This document shows positions 15,192 to 23,700 of a stretch of 64,000 nt of DNA, piece after piece. The notes beneath the pieces were generated by a model. It worked only from the letters and a program-made list of their open reading frames with translations, had not been told where the DNA came from and searched no databases. Source of the stretch: Stercoripulliclostridium_A sp045577735 (lineage in GTDB: Bacteria; Bacillota; Clostridia; Christensenellales; DTU072); assembly GCA_045577735.1 (NCBI GenBank), contig JAZNIY010000004.1, positions 109,453 through 173,452 on the forward strand. The letters run 5' to 3'. The position numbers were made by a program, and so were the translations under genes. Positions within the stretch are counted from its first letter, which is position 1; each line of letters begins with the position of its first letter.

Positions 15192-17291
15192 ATGAAAGAT
15201 AGTAGAATTTTTAAGACAGTTATTGGTGGTCGCGAAGTTAGCGCAGAAATTGGAGGTTACTGTTCACACAGTAACGGAGAAGTTCTAATGCGCTGTGGCG
15301 ACACCGTAGTTCTCACCAACGTTACTATGGCAAAATCAGTTCGTGAAGGTATGGATTACTTCCCTCTAGGAGTAGATTTTGAAGAAAAGATGTATGCGGT
15401 TGGTAAGATTCCCGGTGGATTTAAAAAGAGAGAAGGTCGTCCTGGCGACAAAGCCATTTTGACTTCTCGTTTAATTGATAGACCTATTCGTCCATTATTC
15501 CCAAAGGGCCTTTACAATGACGTAACCGTTATCGCAACCGCTCTAAGCGTTGATTATAATATTCCTCCAGAAGTATTTGGTATGCTTGGTAGCTCCATAG
15601 CTCTTTCAGTATCCGATATTCCTTTTAATGGACCTACTGGTAGTGTTATGGTAGGCTACGTTGATGGAGAATATATCATCAATCCCGATAGTGCACAACG
15701 TGAAGTTTCCAAGTTAAACCTCGCTCTAAGCGGAACCAAGGATGCTATTATGATGGTTGAAGCAGGTGCTAACGAACTCACGGAAGAAGAAATGCTCAAC
15801 GCTATTCTATTCGGTCACGAAGAAATCAAAAAAATCGTTGCTTGGATTGAAGAAATTCAAAAAGAAGTTGGCAAGCCCAAAAAGGAAGTTGAACTTTACC
15901 ACGCTCCTGAAGATATCGAAAAAGACGTTAAGGCTTATGCACAAGATAAGATTAACTATATGTTCGACACCCACGATCGTAACGTACGTGAAGCACGTGA
16001 GGAAGAAATCACTGCTGATATCATGGCTCACTTCGAAGATATTTATCCCGATAATAGACGTGATATAAACGATATCCTTTACGCAATGAAGAAAGAATGC
16101 GTTCGCGCAATGATAGCAGACAAAGGCGTTCGTCCCGATGGTCGTGGACTAACCGATATTCGTCCTATTTGGTGTGAAGCAGGTCTTCTCCCCAGAGTAC
16201 ATGGTTCAGCTGTATTTACCAGAGGACAAACTCAAGTTCTTACTACTGCAACACTAGGTACCATTTCTGAAGCTCAAAAGCTAGAAGGTCTTGATGATGA
16301 AGTATTCAAGAGATATATCCATCACTACAATATGCCTGGATATAGTACCGGTGAAGCCAAGCCCTTACGTAGTCCCGGTAGACGTGAAATAGGTCACGGT
16401 GCATTGGCAGAACGTGCTCTAGAACCCGTTCTTCCTAGCGAGGAGTTCTTCCCATATGCTATTAGAACAGTATCTGAAGTTATTAGCTCCAACGGCTCTA
16501 CTTCTCAAGCATCAGTTTGTGGTTCCACTCTTGCTCTTATGGATGCTGGTGTTCCAATCAAGGCTCCAGTTGCCGGTGTAGCCATGGGGCTAATCAAGGA
16601 TGACGTTAACAACAAGTTGCACATTCTAACCGATATTCAAGGTATCGAAGACTTCTTTGGCGATATGGACTTTAAAGTAGCTGGTACTGAAGAAGGTATT
16701 ACTGCTATCCAAATGGATATTAAGATTAAAGGTATTAATCGTGAAATCCTTACTCGTGCACTTGAGCAAGCAAGACAAGGCAGATTGCACATTCTTGGCA
16801 AGATGCTTGAAGTTCTTCCTGCTCCCAGAAAAGAGCTCAGTAAGTGGGCACCCAAGATCGTTTCTTTCTCCATTAATCCCGATAAGATCCGCGAAGTTAT
16901 CGGCAGTGGCGGAAAGACTATTAACGGCATCATCGAACAAACTGGCGTTAAAATTGATATAAGTGACGATGGTACCATCTTTATCGCTTCCAGCGATGCT
17001 GATGCTATTGCTAAGGCACGCAAGATCGTTGAAGATATCGTTCGTGAATACGAAGTGGGCGAAGAATTTGATGGCGAAGTAGTTAAGATTATGGAAAACG
17101 ATAAGGGACAATTTGGCGCAAGCGTAAAAATCGCTTCCAACAAAGATGGCATGATTCATATCAGCAAGTTATCTAAGGAACGCGTTGAAAAGGTAACTGA
17201 CGTTGTAAACGTAGGTGACAAGGTTAAAGTTAGAATCATTAAAATTGATGAAAAACAAAGAATCGACCTTAAACTCATTAAAAAATATTAA
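15192..17291 (+). CDS. pnp: Polyribonucleotide nucleotidyltransferase (PNPase)
   Basis: PNPase degrades RNA 3' to 5' by phosphorolysis. The protein has the full domain order: first RNase PH domain (residues ~1-210), a helical linker, the second catalytic RNase PH domain (FTRGQTQVLTTATLG, then SSNGSTSQASVCGSTLALMDAG), a KH domain (IREVIGSGGKTINGIIEQTG) and a C-terminal S1 domain (GEVVKIMENDKGQFGA). I prefer ATG 15192 because AGGAGG lies 5 bases upstream (15182-15187). The earlier in-frame ATG at 15174 has no ribosome site. Just before the start, GTTTCC and GGAAAC can form a small hairpin next to the ribosome site, a possible control point. Confidence 0.96.
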   Translation: MKDSRIFKTVIGGREVSAEIGGYCSHSNGEVLMRCGDTVVLTNVTMAKSVREGMDYFPLGVDFEEKMYAVGKIPGGFKKREGRPGDKAILTSRLIDRPIRPLFPKGLYNDVTVIATALSVDYNIPPEVFGMLGSSIALSVSDIPFNGPTGSVMVGYVDGEYIINPDSAQREVSKLNLALSGTKDAIMMVEAGANELTEEEMLNAILFGHEEIKKIVAWIEEIQKEVGKPKKEVELYHAPEDIEKDVKAYAQDKINYMFDTHDRNVREAREEEITADIMAHFEDIYPDNRRDINDILYAMKKECVRAMIADKGVRPDGRGLTDIRPIWCEAGLLPRVHGSAVFTRGQTQVLTTATLGTISEAQKLEGLDDEVFKRYIHHYNMPGYSTGEAKPLRSPGRREIGHGALAERALEPVLPSEEFFPYAIRTVSEVISSNGSTSQASVCGSTLALMDAGVPIKAPVAGVAMGLIKDDVNNKLHILTDIQGIEDFFGDMDFKVAGTEEGITAIQMDIKIKGINREILTRALEQARQGRLHILGKMLEVLPAPRKELSKWAPKIVSFSINPDKIREVIGSGGKTINGIIEQTGVKIDISDDGTIFIASSDADAIAKARKIVEDIVREYEVGEEFDGEVVKIMENDKGQFGASVKIASNKDGMIHISKLSKERVEKVTDVVNVGDKVKVRIIKIDEKQRIDLKLIKKY

Positions 17292-17322
17292 AATCACATA
17301 AATACATTAAACGGAGGCAATA

Positions 17323-18018
17323 ATGCAATACACTCACGAAGTTGAAAAAATGGTTTGTGTAGCAAAGGGACCTAACCACGGACCCGCACCCATTCCCGAA
17401 GAAGGCAAATGGATTAAGGCTAAGGAAATTAGCGACATTAGTGGTCTTACCCATGGTGTTGGCTGGTGTGCACCTCAACAAGGGGCTTGTAAACTTACCC
17501 TTAACATTAAAGAAGGTATCATCGAAGAGGCTCTCGTTGAAACTCTTGGTTGCTCCGGTATGACTCACTCTGCAGCTATGGCAGCAGAAATTCTTCCTGG
17601 TAAAACTATTCTTGAAGCACTTAATACCGACCTTGTTTGCGATGCTATTAACACTGCAATGAGAGAACTATTCCTACAAATAGTTTATGGTAGAAGCCAA
17701 TCTGCATTCAGTGAAAACGGACTTTCAATCGGCGCCGGTCTAGAAGACCTTGGTAAAGGTCTACGTAGCCAAATTGGTACCATGTATTCTACCAAAGCAA
17801 AGGGCGTTAGATATCTTGAAATGGCTGAAGGTTACGTTACTCGCATCGGTCTTGATGAAGATGGTGAAGTTATCGGTTACGAATTTATCCGTCTAGGTCA
17901 AATGCTTGAACAAATCACCGTTAAAGGTGTAGATCCTGCAGAAGCACTTAAGAAGTGCACCGGTACTTATGGCCGTTTTGCAGATGCAGTTCGTAAGATT
18001 AACCCCAGAGTAGAATAG
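17323..18018 (+). CDS. Iron-sulfur cluster assembly scaffold-like protein (partner of GGGtGRT protein)
   Basis: This 231-aa protein is of the type annotated as an iron-sulfur cluster assembly scaffold (NifU/IscU-like) that sits next to GGGtGRT proteins. It contains cysteines in positions that could bind a cluster: GVGWCAPQQGAC, LGCSGMTHSA and LKKCTGTYG. The segment VETLGCSGMTHSAAMAAE resembles the C-G-x-x-x-S/A-S helix of scaffold proteins. A GGAGG ribosome site precedes the ATG. The gene lies 32 bases after pnp, and the GGGtGRT gene follows after 12 bases with its own GGAGG. The real function of the pair is unknown. Confidence 0.8.
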   Translation: MQYTHEVEKMVCVAKGPNHGPAPIPEEGKWIKAKEISDISGLTHGVGWCAPQQGACKLTLNIKEGIIEEALVETLGCSGMTHSAAMAAEILPGKTILEALNTDLVCDAINTAMRELFLQIVYGRSQSAFSENGLSIGAGLEDLGKGLRSQIGTMYSTKAKGVRYLEMAEGYVTRIGLDEDGEVIGYEFIRLGQMLEQITVKGVDPAEALKKCTGTYGRFADAVRKINPRVE

Positions 18019-18030
18019 TGGAGGTGCAAT

Positions 18031-19032
18031 ATGGAAATTAGATTTGAAGGTTTTGATAGAAGAATTGATAAAATCAATGCATTTTTAAATAGCATTGGCA
18101 TTAAAGACCTTGCTGAAGCAAAGAGCATTTGTGACAATAAAGGTATTGACGTTGAAGCAATCGTAAAAGGCGTACAACCCATCGCTTTTGAAAACGCAGT
18201 TTGGGCTTATACTATCGGTTGTGCAAACGCAATCGTAAAGGGCGCAACAAAGGCTGCTGATGCTGCTGAAGCAATAGGTGCTGGTCTACAAGCATTCTGT
18301 GTTCCTGGTTCTGTTGCCGACACTCGTAAGGTTGGTTTGGGACATGGTAACCTTGCTGCTAAACTTCTCCGTGAAGAAACCAAGTGCTTTGCATTTGTAG
18401 CTGGTCACGAGTCATTCGCAGCTGCTGAAGGTGCTATTGGTATCGCACGTTCTGCTAATAAGGTACGTAAAGAGCCTCTACGCGTTATCCTTAATGGTCT
18501 AGGCAAAGATGCAGCATTTATCATTAGCCGTATCAATGGATTTACCTATGTAGAAACTGATTACAACCAATTTACCGATGAACTTACCGTTGTTAGAGAA
18601 AAGGCTTACAGCAATGGTGAAAAAGCAAAGGTAAGATGTTATGGTGCAAACGACGTTAACGAAGGCGTTGCAATCATGATTAAAGAAGGTGTTGACGTTG
18701 GTATTACTGGTAACAGCACTAATCCCACTCGCTTCCAACACCCTGTAAGTGGTACTTATAAGAAATGGTGTCTTGAAAATGGCAAGACCTACTTCAGCGT
18801 AGCATCCGGTGGTGGTACTGGTAGAACTCTTCACCCTGACAATATGGCAGCTGGTCCTGCATCCTATGGTATGACTGATACTATGGGCAGAATGCACAGT
18901 GATGCTCAATTTGCTGGTTCTTCTTCTGTTCCTGCTCACGTAGAAATGATGGGCCTTATTGGTATGGGTAACAACCCCATGGTTGGAGCAACAGTTGCAG
19001 TTGCTGTTGCAATTGAAGAAGCAAATAAATAA
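18031..19032 (+). CDS. GGGtGRT protein (conserved, function unknown)
   Basis: The 333-aa protein carries the glycine-rich motif that names the family (ASGGGTGRTLHPDN, around residues 250-265) near its C-terminus. Other conserved-looking stretches are GLGHGNLAAKLL, ITGNSTNPTRFQHP and GLIGMGNNPMVGATVAVAVA. No membrane segments or signal peptide are seen, so it should be cytoplasmic. It is paired with the Fe-S scaffold-like gene upstream, an arrangement seen in anaerobes of several phyla, and the pair ends at a strong terminator. Codon use is smooth and C-rich at third positions like pnp, which suggests high expression. No enzymatic activity can be assigned from sequence. Confidence 0.85.
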   Translation: MEIRFEGFDRRIDKINAFLNSIGIKDLAEAKSICDNKGIDVEAIVKGVQPIAFENAVWAYTIGCANAIVKGATKAADAAEAIGAGLQAFCVPGSVADTRKVGLGHGNLAAKLLREETKCFAFVAGHESFAAAEGAIGIARSANKVRKEPLRVILNGLGKDAAFIISRINGFTYVETDYNQFTDELTVVREKAYSNGEKAKVRCYGANDVNEGVAIMIKEGVDVGITGNSTNPTRFQHPVSGTYKKWCLENGKTYFSVASGGGTGRTLHPDNMAAGPASYGMTDTMGRMHSDAQFAGSSSVPAHVEMMGLIGMGNNPMVGATVAVAVAIEEANK

Positions 19033-19050
19033 GTTAAAAATTGTTGCAAA

Positions 19051-19083
19051 AAGAAACCATCGGATATCCGATGGTTTCTTTTA
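19051..19083. terminator. Strong palindromic terminator after GGGtGRT
   Basis: The two arms AAGAAACCATCGG and CCGATGGTTTCTT form a 13-base stem with a 4-base loop, flanked by A-rich and T-rich sides. It ends the pnp-scaffold-GGGtGRT unit and insulates tRNA-Thr. Confidence 0.88.
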
Positions 19084-19135
19084 GTGCTAAATATCTAAAT
19101 AAGATGAATACTTTAATAAAGTTGTATGATTTTAG

Positions 19136-19164
19136 TTGATTTTTTTTGTATTCGATTATAAAAT
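19136..19164 (+). promoter_or_regulatory. Promoter of tRNA-Thr
   Basis: TTGATT (19136-19141) and TAAAAT (19159-19164) are separated by 17 bases and lie about 15 bases before the tRNA. Confidence 0.65.
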
Positions 19165-19178
19165 ATATAAGTACCAAT

Positions 19179-19254
19179 GCTAATGTAGCACAGTAGGTAG
19201 TGCGGTTCACTCGTAATGAACAGGTCGCCGGTTCGAGTCCGGCCATTAGCTCCA
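19179..19254 (+). tRNA. tRNA-Thr (anticodon CGT)
   Basis: A complete 76-base cloverleaf: acceptor GCTAATG pairs with CATTAGC, D stem GCAC/GTGC, anticodon stem GTTCA/TGAAC with loop CTCGTAA (anticodon CGT, reading ACG), and T stem GCCGG/CCGGC with loop TTCGAGT. The 3' CCA is encoded. A terminator follows immediately, so it is a single-gene transcript. Confidence 0.96.
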
Positions 19255-19278
19255 AAGACCCTAAAAGGGTCTTTTTTA
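19255..19278 (+). terminator. Terminator after tRNA-Thr
   Basis: AAGACCC (19255-19261) pairs with GGGTCTT (19267-19273) around loop TAAAA, followed by six T. Confidence 0.85.
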
Positions 19279-19303
19279 CTTTTTTATTACACTAGGTTAC
19301 ATA

Positions 19304-19332
19304 TTGACATTATAATACTACAATAATATAAT
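19304..19332 (+). promoter_or_regulatory. Perfect consensus promoter of lipoprotein-RND operon
   Basis: TTGACA (19304-19309), 17-base spacer, TATAAT (19327-19332). All twelve bases match the sigma-A consensus. A CGGAG ribosome site at 19351 precedes the lipoprotein ATG. Confidence 0.85.
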
Positions 19333-19360
19333 TTTTTTATATTATAATTACGGAGTATGT

Positions 19361-20698
19361 ATGGCTAAATTTAAAATTTTTGTATCGCTTATTCTTTGTG
19401 TTTTATTATTTACCTTTTGTGTTTCTTGTACTCCATCATATGGCGACGAGGACAATTTTATTGAGAAACCAATATATGAACAAGTAATTAATACAACAAA
19501 TAATATTGCCACTAAATCGATTTATTCAAACACAAATTTAAAATTTATATTTTACAAATATGATGGAACGCCTTGTCGAATCAACGAAAATATTCTACTA
19601 AATAGAATAAATGATGGAGTTGACCAATTTATTTCTTTAAACGTTCATACTACCGAGATTTCTAGTTACGTTCAAGATTTAGTTAATTCTTTTATTGATA
19701 TAATGGGAATGAACGGTAAAGAAAAACCTTTAGTAGCAATAGAAGATTTTTTATTTGGTAGAAAATTTATTGCTCTACAAATGGGAAAAACTAATGATAC
19801 GGTTAATGCTCAAATAGAGTTGGTCGATAATGATGCAACTCCATTATTTAGCTATTCCGATGATGGACAAGAAATAGTAGATTTTAAAGGAGGCTGGGGA
19901 GCAGTTAAATATAGTGATTTTTTAAATTTCCAACAATCAGCAACGATTGATTATTTAAAAAATTTTGATTTAATTAATAACATTTTTAACGTTTGGGAGT
20001 TGCCTTTTAATAAAACGGAGGCTGTTGATATAGCGGATTCAAAAATGGTTGATTACAATAGTAAGAGCGTATATAATTACGAACTAACCTATAATAAGGA
20101 TAGTATAATTAATATGCTAAAAACCCAATTTGAGTTTTATATAAGTGAATACTTTAAAGATAATAAAGAAGATTACGATTACGTTAAGGGTTATTACGAC
20201 AAATATGTAAACGTTCTTTTAGCTTTATTTACAATTGGAGATTTCAAAATCAATGTTTTAGTTGATGAAAATAGTCGAATTTTACATACGGATACCTCGT
20301 GGAATGTTAAATTTGAAATAAATATATCTCAAATTGAAAATATTATGCAAGATGAAGGTTTTCCGAAAGAAAATATAACGGCTGTTGTAAGTATTTTAAA
20401 TCTTGTAAACTCTGCATTTATAGGATGTAGTAACAAAGCTAAAGGGAATTTTGAATTTGGTTTTGAACTGAAGCACGTAGAAGATTATGACTATGATAAT
20501 ATTTCTTTAGATAAGACTTCATCTGTTTTCACTGAGTATGATGAAAATGAGCCTGGACGTGTAACAATAGAATATATTTATGATAATGAAAAAGAGCGTA
20601 ATCGTTGGGGATTCGTTAATATTCCGTCGAAGGTCAACGAATTGTATAATAATGACCAAGAAGCAGAAGAGGATTTTGATGGTGAAATCCAAAACTAA
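19361..20698 (+). CDS. Lipoprotein of unknown function, operon partner of RND transporter
   Basis: I do not recognise the family. The 445-aa protein starts with a lipoprotein signal (about 20 hydrophobic residues, lipobox FCVSC with Cys 23) and is otherwise hydrophilic and acidic, with alternating strand-like segments and no repeats. The tail (QEAEEDFDGEIQN) is strongly acidic. It is expressed from a perfect promoter and followed after ~80 bases by the giant RND transporter, so it may be an extracytoplasmic partner of the pump, analogous in position to periplasmic adaptor proteins. It does not show the biotinyl-lipoyl hairpin of typical membrane fusion proteins, so this role is a guess from context only. 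Confidence 0.75.
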   Translation: MAKFKIFVSLILCVLLFTFCVSCTPSYGDEDNFIEKPIYEQVINTTNNIATKSIYSNTNLKFIFYKYDGTPCRINENILLNRINDGVDQFISLNVHTTEISSYVQDLVNSFIDIMGMNGKEKPLVAIEDFLFGRKFIALQMGKTNDTVNAQIELVDNDATPLFSYSDDGQEIVDFKGGWGAVKYSDFLNFQQSATIDYLKNFDLINNIFNVWELPFNKTEAVDIADSKMVDYNSKSVYNYELTYNKDSIINMLKTQFEFYISEYFKDNKEDYDYVKGYYDKYVNVLLALFTIGDFKINVLVDENSRILHTDTSWNVKFEINISQIENIMQDEGFPKENITAVVSILNLVNSAFIGCSNKAKGNFEFGFELKHVEDYDYDNISLDKTSSVFTEYDENEPGRVTIEYIYDNEKERNRWGFVNIPSKVNELYNNDQEAEEDFDGEIQN

Positions 20699-20749
20699 AT
20701 AATTATTTTAATATTTAACTTCAAAATAAATTATTTGTGAGGGGAAATT

Positions 20750-20773
20750 ATGAAGATTTGTTTTGGAGACTGA
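20750..20773 (+). CDS. Seven-codon leader minicistron before the RND gene
   Basis: ATG 20750 encodes MKICFGD and stops at TGA 20771-20773. It has a good GAGGGG ribosome site 5 bases upstream. The stop is 3 bases before the RND start codon, and the RND gene's own GGAG lies inside this tiny frame (20765-20768). Translation of the leader could therefore feed or gate translation of the pump. There is no evidence that the peptide itself acts. Confidence 0.35.
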   Translation: MKICFGD

Positions 20774-20776
20774 TGA

Positions 20777-23700
20777 ATGTTACCTAGATTTAGTGTAAAA
20801 AAGCCACTTACAGTAGTTGTTGGTATAATTATGATTTTAATAATCGGCGTTGTTGCTTATATAAGCTTAGGTGTCGATTTACTTCCAGATATGGAATTAC
20901 CATATATGATAGTGGTTACTATTTATGCTGGTGCAGAGCCTGATGTGGTTGATACGGAGATAACAGCACCACTAGAAGCTAGCTTTGCTACAGTTTCAAA
21001 CGTTAAAAGGATGAATAGTACTTCTAATGAACACTATTCTATGATAATTTTAGAACTAGAATCAGGAGCCGATACCTCGGCTGTTAAATCAAATCTAAAC
21101 GATGCGATAGCTCTCACGTCTTTACCAGAATCGGATATGCTTAACGACCCAATGATTATTGAAATTGACCCAAGTATGTTACCGATAATGAGTTTAAGTG
21201 TAAGTTATGACGGGGAATCTAATGAAGAGATTAATGCCTTTTTAGAACAAGCAATATCAAAGATAAATTCAGTCAATGGTGTAGCTAGTGTGTCTACAAG
21301 CGGATTAGTTTCCAAATACGCTTTTCTTAATTCGAACGTTACGAATACAGCAAAAAACCTAATTACTTCGTTAGAAGAAAAATTTGAAATTGGTTTATCT
21401 TTGTCTATAGAACAGAAAGAATCTTTAAGGATTGAATTGAAAAACGTTTTGGATAATGCCGAAAATAATAATGAATTAAAAACCAATGGTGTTTTAGATT
21501 CAGAAAAGATTTTAGATTACTGGATACGTCAAATCGAAAATTCAAGCAATAATTCTTCAAATAGCGAAGAAGATACCGCTATATCAAATTTTGTAAATGA
21601 TTATTTGATTAGTGAGTTTAAAAAAGATGGCGTTGCACGAAATGCAGCAATAGCATTTATAGAAAATGCCATCAATAATTCATATATTGTTGAAGAAGGC
21701 AATGAAAACAAAAAAATATTTTACAATTTAATCGATGAATTGACTTATTCGTCATTGATAGATTTTGTAGAACATTATATGAGTTCTATGCTTACTGTTC
21801 TAACGGAAGATATATATAAACAAGTTATTTTTGCACAAGATTTTAATATGCCTGCCGGTAGTATAAACGAAGGTGCATCAAGTGTTGTAGTTAAGGTTGG
21901 TGATAACGTCAATAATAGAGAAGAGTTTATTTCAATGCCGGTATTCACTGTCGATTTGGGCGAGCAACTAAAATCGTACGTAGAAAGAGTTGAGTTTATT
22001 TTAAACATTATATCGTCAACCTTAGAAGATGGTTCTTTAACAATTACGGATAGCCAATTATTATCTTTAGCAGAAAATATTGCTTATCAAGCAGAGTTAG
22101 TAGAAGATTATGCAGAATGGGTAGTAAATGCTATGACTTCAGATAATACTATAAGTGCTTATTATATGAGTGAAGAAGCAAAAGGAAAATGGATAAATTT
22201 TCTTAATAGTGAATATCTGGACGTAAATAATATAGAACGTAATCCATTTTTTGATTTAACTGCATCGTGGTCAAGTGAAAATCAACCGATTGAATGGCGT
22301 AGTGAATTATTAAAATGTATAAGAGATAACCAATTGTATTTGCCCGAAAATACAATAATTTCGGAAACTACTTATTGGAATGATGAATATACTAACTATT
22401 ATTATGATAGAATTATTAACCTTAGAAATAGTGCCATAGATGGAAAGCCTAGTGAGAATGATTTTAGTGCATACGCAAATTACGTAATAGAACAAGTAAC
22501 ATTTTTGAACAATGAAAATCGTACTTTGTGGAATAGTTTCTTGATGGAAAACGATACGTTTATTCAAGGTATCGATTTAATAGAGAATAATGAAAATGCA
22601 GATTGGAAAATAAGCACTCTTTCTTTGGTGCTAGAACAAGAATTATATCCTGATAATTGGTCAAATTCGACAAAGCTAAGTGTCAATACCAACTTAGAAT
22701 TAGCTAAAAACAATCTGCTTATAGGAAAACCTGTTGACGTAAACGGTTATGCCAATCTTGCAGTATATAACGTTGCAATTTTAACAAGTACATCAAATTA
22801 TTATTTATCACCAAGTGCTAGAAATACTTGGGTAGAAAAAATATCTCATGACACGGGCTTTATAGATTTAGTATCTACAATTGGTGAAAACGATAACTAT
22901 ATGTATATGGTATATAACTATTTATACAAAGATTTCAATCATTATGTATCAGCTGAAAATAAAGAAGGTATATCCACTTTATTGCCATTGGGTACTAAAA
23001 TCCTTGATGAAAGATTATGGTCAGATAATGAAAAATCCAATTATACTGCTTTTATAAATTCCGAAATCCTTCGTTATCAAGGAGTTGAGGAAACTCAAAA
23101 TGAATTTATTGATAGAATTGGAAGAGATAACTACGATAATTTTTTGGCATTTTTCGCTAATAGAAGCGTTGAAGAAAACTATAATTTATTACTTGATATT
23201 ATAGACGTGATTGGAGAATTTGGTGGGGAAGGTACGATAACGGAAGATATAGATGAAACAAATAATGAAAAGTCATATACCATCGATATTGATAAAATAA
23301 AAGCTGCTTTAAGTAATTCTAGTGATAATTTGAAAATAACGCTAACGTTAGGTAGCTTGTGTGACGTTACTTTTGTGGATGACCTTTCTAAACAAGTAAC
23401 AAAATTGATATTAGGTATAAATGATAATAATACGACCATAAATTCTTCTATACAACTAAGTATTGATAAAGAACCTAGTGCTTCAAGTGCTGAAGTTACG
23501 GAAGAAATAGAAAAAGCACTTGAAGAGCTAAAATTGAATGATAATAAATTTAATTACACAATACTTTCTAATGATGGTCAAATAATCACCTTTATGCTTA
23601 ATAGTGTTTTTTCAAGTCTAATTTTAGGTGGCTTGTTAGCAATTATTATATTAATTTTCTTCTTGAAAGACATAAAAGCTACTTTGGTTATAGGAGCATC

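Noticed and set aside
16626..17159. Two long minus-strand frames (171-177 aa) inside pnp
   Set aside because: They are shadows of the highly biased pnp coding sequence, with no start signals and no family resemblance.
19034..19255. Minus-strand reading frame across tRNA-Thr (GLEPATCSLRVNRTTY)
   Set aside because: It is the antisense of the tRNA and terminator. Frames of this kind are a known artefact of tRNA genes.
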